A stretch of 64,000 bases of DNA. It comes from Roseivirga sp. 4D4. GTDB lineage: Bacteria; Bacteroidota; Bacteroidia; Cytophagales; Cyclobacteriaceae. The notes beneath the pieces are model-generated. The model was given only the letters and a program-made list of their open reading frames with translations. It was not told the origin of the DNA and made no database searches. The position numbers were made by a program, and so were the translations under genes. Below, one piece after another: positions 1 to 8,743 of the stretch. Each line of letters begins with the position of its first letter. Position 1 is the stretch's first letter. The stretch covers positions 1,967,001 to 2,031,000 of the forward strand of contig NZ_MDGP01000001.1 of assembly GCF_001747095.1 (NCBI RefSeq), written 5' to 3'.

Positions 1-962
1 CCGAAGCTCCTGGTATTACTCCAGATAAACTTCAGCCTCGTATTCAGGAGACTGCCAAGCGGCTTTGGTTTCTCTACGTAGGACTGACATTGGCTGAAGC
101 CATTGCACTCTATTTTGCAGGCATGGACCCTTTCGATGCGATCAATCACTCCTTGACCACGATGGCTACAGGGGGCTTCTCAACTAAGAACGATAGCCTT
201 CAGTTTGTGGATCCTTTGATTCAGTATATCGTGATCTTCTTTATGTTCCTGGCGGGAACAAGTTTTACCCTTACCTATTTTGGACTTAAAAGGAATTTCA
301 AGAAGGTATTCAAGAACGAAGAGTTTTTAGTCTACCTCAGTTTTACAGCGGTGATCACTGTAATTGTAACGGTAACACTGCTTGTTGTTAATGACAAACC
401 CTTTGAAAACTCTTTCAGAGATGCACTATTTCAAGTAGTCTCTTTGATTACTACCACTGGTTTTGTATCAGCTGACTATACTTCATGGGCACCATTCTTA
501 TCCGTATTATTCTTTATTCTTCTATTTGTAGGAGGTTCTGCCGGATCTACTGCGGGTGGGGTAAAAGTAATACGGCATGTGGTATTGTTCAAAAACTCCT
601 TTCTAGAGTTGAAAAGGCAACTTCATCCCTCTGCCGTAATGCCTGTAAGAATTAGTGGTAAGGCAGTAGAGCAAAGCATAGTATACAATGTCCTTGCCTT
701 TATTATGATTTACATTCTGGTCTTCTTGGTCGGAGTGACTTTACTCTCCTCGATGAATGTAGATTTTGACACTGCCTTTGGAGCTGTGGCTACCTCTTTG
801 GGTAATGTAGGTCCTGGTATCGGTGATGTAGGCCCATTGAATAACTTTGCTGGCATGCCCACCGGTGGAAAGTGGCTACTCTCGGCTTTGATGTTACTCG
901 GTAGACTCGAACTCTTTACAGTCTTGATGCTACTCTCTCCTCACTTCTGGAGAAAGCGATAA
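1..962 (+). CDS. trkH: TrkH-family potassium uptake protein, 5'-truncated
   Basis: Membrane subunit of a Trk/Ktr-type K+ uptake system; the family works with a cytoplasmic NAD-binding TrkA subunit, which is not in view. The reading frame is open from base 3, so the gene begins outside the window and only the C-terminal ~320 residues are present. Visible are several hydrophobic segments, the pore-loop motif GSAGSTAGGVKVIR typical of TrkH selectivity-filter repeats, an earlier pore loop around TMATGGFST, and a final filter-like segment SLGNVGPGIG. It ends WRKR, as TrkH proteins often do. A TTG at 90 is internal and is not the true start. The gene converges on the small metal-binding gene with only 6 bases between them, and no terminator is visible there. 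Confidence 0.93.
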   Translation, partial: EAPGITPDKLQPRIQETAKRLWFLYVGLTLAEAIALYFAGMDPFDAINHSLTTMATGGFSTKNDSLQFVDPLIQYIVIFFMFLAGTSFTLTYFGLKRNFKKVFKNEEFLVYLSFTAVITVIVTVTLLVVNDKPFENSFRDALFQVVSLITTTGFVSADYTSWAPFLSVLFFILLFVGGSAGSTAGGVKVIRHVVLFKNSFLELKRQLHPSAVMPVRISGKAVEQSIVYNVLAFIMIYILVFLVGVTLLSSMNVDFDTAFGAVATSLGNVGPGIGDVGPLNNFAGMPTGGKWLLSALMLLGRLELFTVLMLLSPHFWRKR

Positions 963-968
963 TCGATA

Positions 969-1196
969 TTAGAAGGAGAATAAGCCTTTCTTTTCCTTGA
1001 TTTCGAAACCCGCAGATTTCACTAAGTTCTCTACCTCTTTCTTATCTAAGTTAGCTCCCGAAACAGTCAGCAATTTATTTTTAGAGTCTGTATCTACAGA
1101 CCAGTCTTCAACGCTTTTGGCTTGTTCCATAAAGGGCGTTACTGTAGCTATACATCCACCGCAGTTAATATTTGTCTTATAGATGGCTTTCTTCAT
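969..1196 (-). CDS. Heavy-metal-associated (HMA) domain protein, CopZ-like
   Basis: A 75-residue protein consisting of one ferredoxin-like HMA domain. The metal site is NCGGC (Cys12 and Cys15), close to the family CxxC motif, with the usual basic start (MKKAIYKTNI) and a C-terminal KSAGFEIKEK strand. Such proteins bind Cu(I) or related soft metals and pass them to P-type ATPases; no copper ATPase is in the window, so the metal is an inference. The methionine usual just before the CxxC motif is replaced by Ile-Asn. It is transcribed away from the DEAD-box helicase gene, and the two starts are about 100 bp apart. Confidence 0.85.
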   Translation of the reverse strand: MKKAIYKTNINCGGCIATVTPFMEQAKSVEDWSVDTDSKNKLLTVSGANLDKKEVENLVKSAGFEIKEKKGLFSF

Positions 1197-1211
1197 TTTC
1201 AGTCAGTTTTA

Positions 1212-1241
1212 TTGCTCCATCGATTGATCTTAGTATCTTTC
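1212..1241 (+). promoter_or_regulatory. Bacteroidota-type promoter of the DEAD-box helicase gene
   Basis: TTG at 1212-1214, a 19-base spacer, then TATCTTTC at 1234-1241, one mismatch from the TAnnTTTG -7 consensus of the primary Bacteroidota sigma factor. It lies between the divergent HMA and helicase genes and shows that helicase translation starts downstream of about 1248. Confidence 0.5.
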
Positions 1242-1292
1242 GAAAAGGCTTCCTTATGGCCTTACAAATCTATTCAAAATATAGTTCAAGCT

Positions 1293-2513
1293 TTGACCTT
1301 TACAGAACTCAATTTACATGAAGATGTGCTTGCAGGATTGGATGCAATGGGGTTCGAAAAACCAACTCCAATCCAAGAGGCCGCCATCCCTACCATCATA
1401 GCCAACAAAGATCTTATCGGTTGTGCACAAACAGGTACTGGTAAAACAGCAGCTTTCCTGTTACCTCTGATGCATAAGATAGCCGAAAGTGGAGTATCTG
1501 ATGAGCATATCAATACCATGATTATCTGTCCAACACGGGAACTGGCTGTGCAAATTGATCAGCAGTTAGAAGGACTGAGCTATTTCAGTGGCATTACCTC
1601 CTTACCCGTCTATGGCGGTGGTGACGGAGCTGGTTTTACCAGAGAAAAGAATGCGCTGGCCAAAGGAACCCACATTGTGATCGGCACCCCGGGCAAGCTA
1701 ATATCTCACCTCAATCTCGGTTATGTAAAGGTTGATCAACTCAAGCATTTGGTCCTCGATGAGGCCGATCGAATGCTTGACATGGGTTTCCATGAGGATA
1801 TCATGAAGATTATCAATCATCTGCCAAAAGAGCGTCAAAACCTTCTTTTCTCTGCTACCATGGCACCGAAGATTAGGAAAATGGCCAAAGAGATACTGAA
1901 TGATCCAGAAGAAATCAACATCTCAATTGCGAAGCCATCTGAAAAGATCACCCAAGCTGCTTTTCTTACCTATGATTCTCAAAAGATTGATCTCGTAAAG
2001 CACTTATTGAGATTTGGAGATATTCCTAGCCTGATTGTTTTTACTTCCAGAAAGTCTAAGGTAAGAGACATCACTCGTGCCTTGCAAAAAGAAGGTTTTA
2101 AGGCGAAAGGAATTTCGAGTGACCTGGAGCAGTCAGCGAGAGAAGATATTCTCAGAGAATTTAAGAATAAGCAATTGCCGATCATTGTGGCTACGGATGT
2201 AATCTCTCGTGGAATCGATGTGGACAACATCGATATGATCATTAACTATGATGTACCAAATGATGCCGCAGATTATGTGCACCGTATTGGTAGAACGGCC
2301 CGTGCTGAGTCAGAGGGCGAAGCGGTGACATTTATCAATGAAGATGATCAGGAGAACTTCCAGAAGATTGAGCAACTGATTGAAGCTGAAGTACGAAAAG
2401 TGCCTATGCCTGACTTTTTGGGTGACGGCCCAGAGTATAACCCAAAAAAGTTTGCTGGTAGAGGTCGTAAATCTTACGGAGGCAAAAAGAAGCACTTCAA
2501 AAAGAGAAGGTAG
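1293..2513 (+). CDS. DEAD/DEAH-box ATP-dependent RNA helicase
   Basis: Cytosolic RNA helicase of the RhlE/DeaD group, expected in ribosome assembly or mRNA remodelling. All core motifs are present in order: Q motif (KPTPIQ), motif I AQTGTGKT, Ia PTRELAVQ, Ib TPGKL, II DEAD within LDEADRMLDMGF, III SAT, IV VFTSRK, V ATDVISRGIDV and VI HRIGRTAR. The C-terminal tail is very basic (GRGRKSYGGKKKHFKKRR), a typical RNA-binding extension. The frame is open back to 1122, but that part overlaps the HMA gene and is not helicase-like. I chose the TTG at 1293, which begins LTFTELNLHEDVL directly before the Q-motif region and follows the promoter at 1212-1241. The resulting protein has 406 residues, normal for RhlE-like proteins. 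Confidence 0.9.
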   Translation: MTFTELNLHEDVLAGLDAMGFEKPTPIQEAAIPTIIANKDLIGCAQTGTGKTAAFLLPLMHKIAESGVSDEHINTMIICPTRELAVQIDQQLEGLSYFSGITSLPVYGGGDGAGFTREKNALAKGTHIVIGTPGKLISHLNLGYVKVDQLKHLVLDEADRMLDMGFHEDIMKIINHLPKERQNLLFSATMAPKIRKMAKEILNDPEEINISIAKPSEKITQAAFLTYDSQKIDLVKHLLRFGDIPSLIVFTSRKSKVRDITRALQKEGFKAKGISSDLEQSAREDILREFKNKQLPIIVATDVISRGIDVDNIDMIINYDVPNDAADYVHRIGRTARAESEGEAVTFINEDDQENFQKIEQLIEAEVRKVPMPDFLGDGPEYNPKKFAGRGRKSYGGKKKHFKKRR

Positions 2514-2519
2514 ACTTAT

Positions 2520-2540
2520 CTGGTTCGTACTTGCAGTGCG
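2520..2540. repeat. REP-like palindrome, degenerate copy 1
   Basis: First of three copies of a palindromic unit with core GGTTCGcACTtgcAGTGCG. This copy has a T for C change (GTTCGTAC) and lacks the closing AACC. Confidence 0.6.
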
Positions 2541-2549
2541 TTTCTCTCT

Positions 2550-2572
2550 GGTTCGCACTACAAGTGCGAACC
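2550..2572. repeat. REP-like palindrome, perfect copy 2
   Basis: A perfect 10-bp inverted repeat (GGTTCGCACT / AGTGCGAACC) around a 3-base loop. It is followed by atcttaaattat (2574-2585), which recurs after copy 3. Short GC-rich palindromes of this kind between genes are typical of REP elements moved by RAYT transposases; no RAYT gene is in the window. Confidence 0.75.
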
Positions 2573-2626
2573 GATCTTAAATTATACAACCATTATAGTC
2601 CAAGGCCAAATAATATCAGTCCATCT

Positions 2627-2649
2627 GGTTCGCACTTGCAGTGCGGACC
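2627..2649. repeat. REP-like palindrome, copy 3
   Basis: Same unit in the same orientation as copy 2, with one G:T-type mismatch in the right arm (AGTGCGGACC) and loop TGC. The flank atcttaaattat at 2651-2662 repeats the flank of copy 2, so the duplicated unit is longer than the palindrome. Confidence 0.75.
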
Positions 2650-2691
2650 TATCTTAAATTATGCAAACATCAGAGTAAAGCATAAAATAAA

Positions 2692-2728
2692 ACCAGCACT
2701 TTACACCAAAAAGGAGTAAAATGCTGGT
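2692..2728 (-). terminator. Intrinsic terminator of the permease gene at 2751-5456
   Basis: Inverted repeat with arms 2692-2704 and 2716-2728 (12 of 13 pairs, ACCAGCA/TGCTGGT at the base). Read on the minus strand it is followed by a T-rich stretch (ttttatttta). It lies just past the stop of the minus-strand permease gene. Confidence 0.75.
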
Positions 2729-2750
2729 CTATACTTGAGTTAATTATTCC

Positions 2751-5456
2751 CTATTCGTACCTCAGTGAATCAACTGGATTAAGTCTTGCGGACTTGATTG
2801 TCTGGAAACTAATAGTCAATAAAGCTACTGCTAATACAGCGAGCAGCGCTAATCCAAATACCGCAATGTCGATTGTGGTTCTATATTCAAAGCCCTGCAA
2901 CCACTTGTCCATCGCAAAGTAAATTATCGGCCAAGCGATAACATTGGCAATCAAGATCAGCACGATAAACTCTTTGGAAAGCATATAAAAGACACTCTGG
3001 ACAGAGGCTCCCAAAACCTTTCTAACTCCAATTTCTTTAGTTTTTTGCATAGCCGTAAAAGCTGATAGGCCAAATAATCCAAGGCAACCTATGAGAATGG
3101 CAAGTACAGAAAATACGGAAAACATGGATTGAAACTGTTGTTCCGACTTATACTGATTGTTAAAGAATTCATCAAGGAAAAAGAAGTCAAACGGATTAGC
3201 CGAATAAGTGATGTTCCATTGCCTTTCAATAGCAGCCAAGGCATCTGGGATTGAGCCATCGACTCTAAATAAGAAGTACTCTGCCCACTGTGGATCTAGC
3301 AAGAAGATTGAAGGTGCCGCCTTAACTCTTAATGACTCATGATTATAATCTTCTACTACCCCAATTACAATTGCAGTAGCACCGAAATTCTCGACAACAA
3401 CAGCTTGGTTAATGATGTCTTCAGGATTATCATAGCCTAGCAATGGTACCGATGAGCGACTAACCAAAACAGCTGTATCTCTATCATTAGGAAAGTCCCT
3501 TGAAAAATTACGTCCGGCAATGATTTCCATTCCTAAGGTCTCAATTAAGCCATAATCTCCTCCTACTGCATCCATGGGATGTACTTGACCTGCCTGTTGA
3601 TTATAAGCCCTCACAGCACCTTTAAATCTAATCTTCTTTCCAGGCACCATTCCACTACTCGATACAGACTTGATATTTGCGTTTGCTCGAAGTTGCTCTT
3701 GAAAAGTCTCAAGGTTTCGATTCCTAACCGCTCTACTTGTATCGGCAATAGCCGCTCGCTCAACAACAATGGTCTGTTCCAAATCAAAACCCAAGTCGGC
3801 AGACTGCATGTACTTCATTTGTTTAGAAACTGTGAGCGTACCCACAATCAACGCAGCTGAAGTTGCAAACTGAAAGATGACTAACCCTTTTCTGAGCAAT
3901 ACACCTGTACTAGAGTTTCTAAATTTACCCTTGAGTGTGCTTACAGGCTTAAAGGACGATAGGACCATGGCTGGGTAGAAACCTGATACAATTGAACCGA
4001 ACAAAAAGACACCCGCTAAAAGCAACCATAAGGACTGGTTTTGCCAGATGACAACACTGTCAGGAATACCGCTGATTACATAGAAAGACGGCAATGCCAA
4101 AGCAACAATTCCTAAGGCTAGCACAACTGCAAGAAGATTAATGACCACAGATTCAAAGAGAAATTGTCTAATGAGTTGGGCACGCAATGAACCGAGTACT
4201 TTACGAATTCCAACTTCTCGAGCACGATCAAGCGATCTTGAAGTAGCAAGGTTTACATAATTCACCCAAGCGATCACCACTATAAAAATGGCAATGATGG
4301 ACAGGAAGGTAATTGGCTCAGCACTACCATTCAATTCTGCTTCATCTGACAAGTGTGAGTCAAAGTGAATCCTGTTTAAAGGCTGCAAATGCATTACATG
4401 TCGTGCATTTTGATCCGCCAAATCTGGCATATTCCGATCGATCATTTCTGGAAGTTTGGCCTCCAATGCCTTGATATCAGTCCCTGGGCGTACCTTTACA
4501 TAGGTATAGAAATCCTTTCTTACCCAACCGGTCTTGTATCTTGTCAAGGCACCATCCCATCGACCGTAGATAGTTCCGGTCGAGATCAGCACATCATATT
4601 TTAAATGTGTATTAGCGGGAAGATCTTTAAAAACACCCGTTACCAAACAGTTTTCATTGTTGAAGTCGTCATCACGCAGCCGCAAACGCTTGCCTAACGC
4701 GCTTTCATCGCCAAAGTACTTCTTAGCAGTACTCTCTGAGATTACGATACTGTACGGTTCATCCAATGCGGTGGCGGCATCTCCTTCCACCATTTGCGCT
4801 GAGAACATAGAAAGCGTACTAGGGCTCGCATAAAGGAACTTCTTGTGCTTAAGCTTAATGGGCTCACCTGGACTTTCCTCATAGGTAATGACCACATTAT
4901 TCTTTGCACCCATATTATATAGGTGTGCCCATTCTATGACTTCAGGAAAGTCGTTGACCATAGTCTCTCCCACAGGTGGATAGTTTTCGGCACTATGGTA
5001 AACGAATTCGCCATTTCCATATAATTCTAGGCTTACCCGATACATGTCTTCCGAGCCTTCAATGAACTTTTCATAGCTAGACTCAAAACTGACATAATGA
5101 AAAATCAGCAAAGCACCTGCAATGCCGATCGCCAAGCCTGAGATATTAATGAATGAATACACCCTGTTTTTGAGCAGGGCTCTAAGCGTGATTTTTAGAT
5201 AATTTGAGAACATGATTCTTTTGTTTGAGTGTTGACCTGATAAAAATTTCTCTTTTAGTATATAGACTCTGAACGATCGGAGAACCGTCCAGAAGTAAAT
5301 CGTTCTTGCCTTGTTGAGTCCCTTCTCCTCAACATTTAGTGCGAATTCCTCTTCTAAATCTCCTTCTATCTCCTCCAACCAATGCTTGGTGCAGAATATA
5401 TGAAGTAACCACAGCGCCAGGCGCGGTGGAGATGGCACATTATTTTTGTAAGACAT
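2751..5456 (-). CDS. FtsX/MacB-type ABC permease with N-terminal prefix domain
   Basis: A 901-residue inner-membrane protein. Residues 1-75 form a soluble prefix (PPRLALWLLHIF, LEEIEGDLEEEF) found in Bacteroidota permeases paired with PadR regulators. Then come two MacB-like halves: a membrane segment near residue 95-115 followed by a periplasmic MacB_PCD-like domain, and membrane bundles each starting with the FtsX signature (EVGIRKVLGS in the first half, EIGVRKVLGAS in the second). It ends NPVDSLRYE, as many family members do. The family usually couples to a MacB/LolD-like ATPase, and none is nearby. The PadR gene overlaps its start by 17 bases, so the two are co-transcribed. Substrate unknown; the function as an antimicrobial-peptide or macrolide exporter or mechanotransmitter is only inferred from the family. 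Confidence 0.88.
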   Translation of the reverse strand: MSYKNNVPSPPRLALWLLHIFCTKHWLEEIEGDLEEEFALNVEEKGLNKARTIYFWTVLRSFRVYILKEKFLSGQHSNKRIMFSNYLKITLRALLKNRVYSFINISGLAIGIAGALLIFHYVSFESSYEKFIEGSEDMYRVSLELYGNGEFVYHSAENYPPVGETMVNDFPEVIEWAHLYNMGAKNNVVITYEESPGEPIKLKHKKFLYASPSTLSMFSAQMVEGDAATALDEPYSIVISESTAKKYFGDESALGKRLRLRDDDFNNENCLVTGVFKDLPANTHLKYDVLISTGTIYGRWDGALTRYKTGWVRKDFYTYVKVRPGTDIKALEAKLPEMIDRNMPDLADQNARHVMHLQPLNRIHFDSHLSDEAELNGSAEPITFLSIIAIFIVVIAWVNYVNLATSRSLDRAREVGIRKVLGSLRAQLIRQFLFESVVINLLAVVLALGIVALALPSFYVISGIPDSVVIWQNQSLWLLLAGVFLFGSIVSGFYPAMVLSSFKPVSTLKGKFRNSSTGVLLRKGLVIFQFATSAALIVGTLTVSKQMKYMQSADLGFDLEQTIVVERAAIADTSRAVRNRNLETFQEQLRANANIKSVSSSGMVPGKKIRFKGAVRAYNQQAGQVHPMDAVGGDYGLIETLGMEIIAGRNFSRDFPNDRDTAVLVSRSSVPLLGYDNPEDIINQAVVVENFGATAIVIGVVEDYNHESLRVKAAPSIFLLDPQWAEYFLFRVDGSIPDALAAIERQWNITYSANPFDFFFLDEFFNNQYKSEQQFQSMFSVFSVLAILIGCLGLFGLSAFTAMQKTKEIGVRKVLGASVQSVFYMLSKEFIVLILIANVIAWPIIYFAMDKWLQGFEYRTTIDIAVFGLALLAVLAVALLTISFQTIKSARLNPVDSLRYE

Positions 5457-5769
5457 AAGTTGGTATTGAATTCCAAATGTCCTCTCGCAGGGACTTTGCT
5501 TCCTTAAGACTTTTTACTCCATAGGGAGTGATGTAAAAAATACGCTTTCGCTTACCTCCCCTCACTTTTGTGGCTTCCCCAAGTCTAGAGTTTAGAAAAC
5601 CCTTCTTTTCCAACCGATACAAAGTCGAGTGAATCGCACTAAGGTTAATCGTTCTTTTAGTTCTGAGTTCTACTTGTTGTTTCACTGATATACCATAGCC
5701 CTCATCTTCCAACATGGCTACGGTTAACAGCACCACCTCTTCAAACTCTCCCAAATATGTGCCTTTCAT
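5440..5769 (-). CDS. PadR-family transcriptional regulator
   Basis: A 109-residue winged-helix repressor-like protein. Diagnostic parts are the start LGEFEEVVLLTVAML, the recognition region SAIHSTLYRLEKKGFL, and the wing GGKRKRIFYITPYG. PadR proteins of this size normally respond to small phenolics or drugs or control a neighbouring permease. It overlaps the prefix-domain permease by 17 bases, a pairing common in Cytophagales, so it probably represses this operon. The C-terminal helix is short, as in subfamily-2 PadR proteins. Confidence 0.9.
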   Translation of the reverse strand: MKGTYLGEFEEVVLLTVAMLEDEGYGISVKQQVELRTKRTINLSAIHSTLYRLEKKGFLNSRLGEATKVRGGKRKRIFYITPYGVKSLKEAKSLREDIWNSIPTYVLQK

Positions 5770-5777
5770 ATTTTACT

Positions 5778-5791
5778 ATTATGTAAATAAT
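5778..5791. promoter_or_regulatory. AT-rich palindrome upstream of padR, possible operator
   Basis: ATTAT-gtaa-ATAAT, a perfect 5-bp inverted repeat 9 bases upstream of the padR start codon. PadR proteins often bind AT-rich dyads in their own promoters, so autoregulation is plausible. AT richness makes a chance match possible. The rest of the 287-bp gap to 6057 shows no other clear signal. Confidence 0.3.
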
Positions 5792-6056
5792 ATAACCACA
5801 AGTTTAACGAATTATTTTAACCTAGCTACCAAGTCCTTGGAAAGATTCCATATGATAATGACGAGAAAGACCTTATGACTGTTACTTTCAAATTTCAATA
5901 ACGTTACAAGACAAGTCCATTTTTTCGTATTTCCAGCTTCCACTCAGCGGAAATCTCTTCCACAGAGCAGCCGAATTAAGACGTTCTTCATCTTTCATTG
6001 AACCATGAGGCTCATTCTTCAGACTTTTATACTACCAAAAACTCAACACCTTTATC

Positions 6057-8525
6057 ATGAAGAACTTCACACTTGCCATTAGAGTACTGCTAAAGAACAA
6101 GTTTTACTCACTCCTCAATATCCTGGGTCTTGCAGTCGGCCTAACGGTCGCCATCATTATTTTTCTATTTGTACAAAGCGATATGAGCTTTGATAAGCAG
6201 TTTGGTGATTATGAGCGCATCTATCGTGTAGAATCGAATTTCATTGTGGGTGAAAAGGAAGATCGATACGCTTTCGTATCTCAATTTTTACCTAAAGGCC
6301 TAAAGGCTGATTATCCCGAAATCGAGAATTATGTGCGTTTCAGACCTGCAGGAAAGGTCCTTTTCGACATTGATGGAAGAAAGTTCTATGAGAACAACAT
6401 CTTCTATGCCGATACTTCTGCCTTTACCGTTTTCAAATATCCACTGATTCAAGGGGATCCCGAAACGCTACTTGATGAACCAAACGCTATCGTACTCTCT
6501 GAAACTCTGGCTAATAAGTACTTCCAAGGACAAGATGCCATGGGTCAGACCTTAAAAACGGCTACTAACCAGTTTAAGGTGACTGGTGTGATGAAAGATA
6601 TGCCGGAGAACGTCCACATGACTTATGATGCTTTTATGTCATATGAAACGGTGCAAACGAACAAAGAACTGCTTGCTCAACAGGAACAACAAGGCGGATT
6701 ATGGAGTCCTTCTGATTTTGCTTACCTGGTCTTTGCGAAGAATTACAACCCTCAGGACTTAAAGGACAAGTTTCCTGAGTTCTATGAAAAGTACATGGCC
6801 CCGATCGCCAAAATCATTAATTACCAAGGGGTATTCATGATTGACCTCACCAATATTGCAGATACACACTTTAGCTCCCAACCGGCTCAATTTGACTTTC
6901 CTACCGGCAATAAAACTTACACCTACGCTTTTACAGCGATCGGCATATTCATTTTGCTCCTCGCTTCGATCAACTATATGAATTTGGCCTCGGCCCGTTC
7001 AACCAGCAGATCCAAAGAAGTGGGTATTAGAAAGGTAATGGGTTCTACCAAAGGAGCTTTGGTTACTCAATTCCTAAGCGAGTCCATCATTATCGCATTA
7101 GTTTCCCTAGTACTAGCCTTTGGTATTGTCGCACTGCTTATTAACGGTGTTGGTATAGGAGACATCATGGGAAAAACGCTGGTCTTTGAGCCTATGTCGA
7201 ACCTTACCATGACCCTTGGAGTGCTAGGCGTGACCTTCTTGATTGGTATTCTGTCAGGTCTTTATCCTGCTTTCTATCTATCTGCTGTGAGCACCATTAA
7301 AGCGTTAAAAGGCATTGCCAAAAGTGGACCTGGCAGCATGAATATGAGAAAAGGGCTGGTTGCTTTTCAGTTCTTCATTTCAATTGCTGTGATCATTTCC
7401 ACACTTTTAATGAAAAACCAGATTGAGTTTTTAGCAGACAAAGACCTTGGCTTTAACAAGGACAATGTGGTAATCATTAACATGCAGGACACTGCCATGA
7501 GCAACCGTGTAGACTTTATCAAGTCAGAGTTGAAGCAAAACCCTAATGTCATCAGTGTTACCGATGCGATTGTGGTAGGGGGTGACTCTAACTTGGGGAA
7601 CAACTTATTAGGGGCTTCAAAGTCATTGATCAGAGCAGAATCCGCTGATTCGATTAGCAGAGATGATACTTACCCGGTTATGTTTGTGGGTGATGATTAT
7701 GTCAAGACCATGCAACTAGAGCTTGTAGCTGGACGTGATTTTGACAAGAACCAGCCATCTGACAGAACACTAGGGGTTTTGGTTAATGAAACCATGGTGA
7801 AGAATATGGGCTGGGCTGATCCAATCGGAAGAGAACTGGGCTTACCGATACCTGGTGTTCAACCGAGCAAAGTGATCGGTGTCGTGAAAGACTTCAATGC
7901 CTTCTCTTTACATACAGCTGTTGAACCGATGGTCATGTTCCATTACGATTTCAACCCATTCTTAAAGGCTCAAGGTGCTTTGCCGTCCTTTATGATTCAT
8001 GTGGATGGAAAGTCCTTGAGGCAAACCATGGACTTCATTGAGCAGAAGTTTACAGAGCTTGACCCTGGCCATCCATTTGAATACCGATTCTTAGATGGTC
8101 GTGCGGAAGAGCTTTATAGAGAAGATGCTCGTCAAAGTAAGCTCACGGGGCTTCTCTCTTACATCTGTATCTTCATCTCATGTCTTGGGCTATTGGGGCT
8201 TGCTTCTTTCAGTACCTCACAGCGTATCAAAGAAATTGGGGTGCGTAAGGTGCTTGGCGCATCGATCTTCCAGTTGGTCTATATGATTTTCAAAGACGTA
8301 TTGGTATTAATCATCATTGGTTTTGTGATTTCTATACCTGTCTCCTACTACATTATTGAGCAGTGGCTCCAAGAGTTTGCATACCAAATGCCTTTGGCAC
8401 AAATGCTGGCTTTCGCAGCTATACTTTCAGGGGTACTCTCGATCGTAGTCGCATTCTTGACGGTGAGTTATCATTCGCTAAGGGCCGCAAGTCAAAACCC
8501 AGTAAGGGCTTTGAGATACGAGTAA
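6057..8525 (+). CDS. FtsX/MacB-type ABC permease
   Basis: An 822-residue inner-membrane protein without the prefix domain of the 2751-5456 gene. Residues ~18-42 form the first membrane helix (LLNILGLAVGLTVAIIIFLFV). A periplasmic MacB_PCD-like domain follows, then a bundle beginning near GNKTYTYAFTAIGIFILL with signature EVGIRKVMGST, a second periplasmic domain, and a last bundle with EIGVRKVLGAS. The end is NPVRALRYE. It is closely similar along its whole length to the next gene (shared ATKEVGI-like, LSGLYPAFYLS and GFNKDNV segments), so the two arose by tandem duplication. It is divergent from padR. No ATPase gene adjoins it; transport or signalling role unknown. Confidence 0.88.
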   Translation: MKNFTLAIRVLLKNKFYSLLNILGLAVGLTVAIIIFLFVQSDMSFDKQFGDYERIYRVESNFIVGEKEDRYAFVSQFLPKGLKADYPEIENYVRFRPAGKVLFDIDGRKFYENNIFYADTSAFTVFKYPLIQGDPETLLDEPNAIVLSETLANKYFQGQDAMGQTLKTATNQFKVTGVMKDMPENVHMTYDAFMSYETVQTNKELLAQQEQQGGLWSPSDFAYLVFAKNYNPQDLKDKFPEFYEKYMAPIAKIINYQGVFMIDLTNIADTHFSSQPAQFDFPTGNKTYTYAFTAIGIFILLLASINYMNLASARSTSRSKEVGIRKVMGSTKGALVTQFLSESIIIALVSLVLAFGIVALLINGVGIGDIMGKTLVFEPMSNLTMTLGVLGVTFLIGILSGLYPAFYLSAVSTIKALKGIAKSGPGSMNMRKGLVAFQFFISIAVIISTLLMKNQIEFLADKDLGFNKDNVVIINMQDTAMSNRVDFIKSELKQNPNVISVTDAIVVGGDSNLGNNLLGASKSLIRAESADSISRDDTYPVMFVGDDYVKTMQLELVAGRDFDKNQPSDRTLGVLVNETMVKNMGWADPIGRELGLPIPGVQPSKVIGVVKDFNAFSLHTAVEPMVMFHYDFNPFLKAQGALPSFMIHVDGKSLRQTMDFIEQKFTELDPGHPFEYRFLDGRAEELYREDARQSKLTGLLSYICIFISCLGLLGLASFSTSQRIKEIGVRKVLGASIFQLVYMIFKDVLVLIIIGFVISIPVSYYIIEQWLQEFAYQMPLAQMLAFAAILSGVLSIVVAFLTVSYHSLRAASQNPVRALRYE

Positions 8526-8545
8526 GACTTTTCCTTTAATTGTTC

Positions 8546-8579
8546 AGGCCGTTTCCTTTGATTAGGAGCGGCCTTTTTT
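8546..8579 (+). terminator. Intrinsic terminator after the 6057-8525 permease gene
   Basis: Arms AGGCCG (8546-8551) and CGGCCT (8569-8574), with additional CC/GG pairing inside, followed by TTTTT. It separates the two paralogous permease genes, so the second needs its own promoter. Confidence 0.8.
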
Positions 8580-8620
8580 CATGTACGTTATCGTTCATAA
8601 TCGAGTTCGAATACGCACAT

Positions 8621-8632
8621 AAAACGCGTTTT
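8621..8632. promoter_or_regulatory. 12-bp perfect palindrome in the permease-permease gap
   Basis: AAAACGCGTTTT, perfectly symmetric, about 110 bp upstream of the start at 8744. It could be an operator for the second permease gene. No regulator is identified, and there is no matching site before the first copy. Confidence 0.25.
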
Positions 8633-8743
8633 CACAAAGAGCATTAAAATATAAATCGTTGTTAAACAATTAGTTACATACAATACTAGTTTCTGGTATG
8701 CTTCATGTATTGGAAGGATCGTTAACATTTGCCAACCTCTCAT

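Noticed and set aside
1122..1292. N-terminal extension of the helicase frame
   Set aside because: It overlaps the HMA gene, shows no helicase similarity and lies upstream of the promoter at 1212-1241.
2380..2719. Short plus-strand frames over the end of the helicase gene and the REP-like region
   Set aside because: They are translations of the palindromic repeats or out-of-frame helicase sequence.
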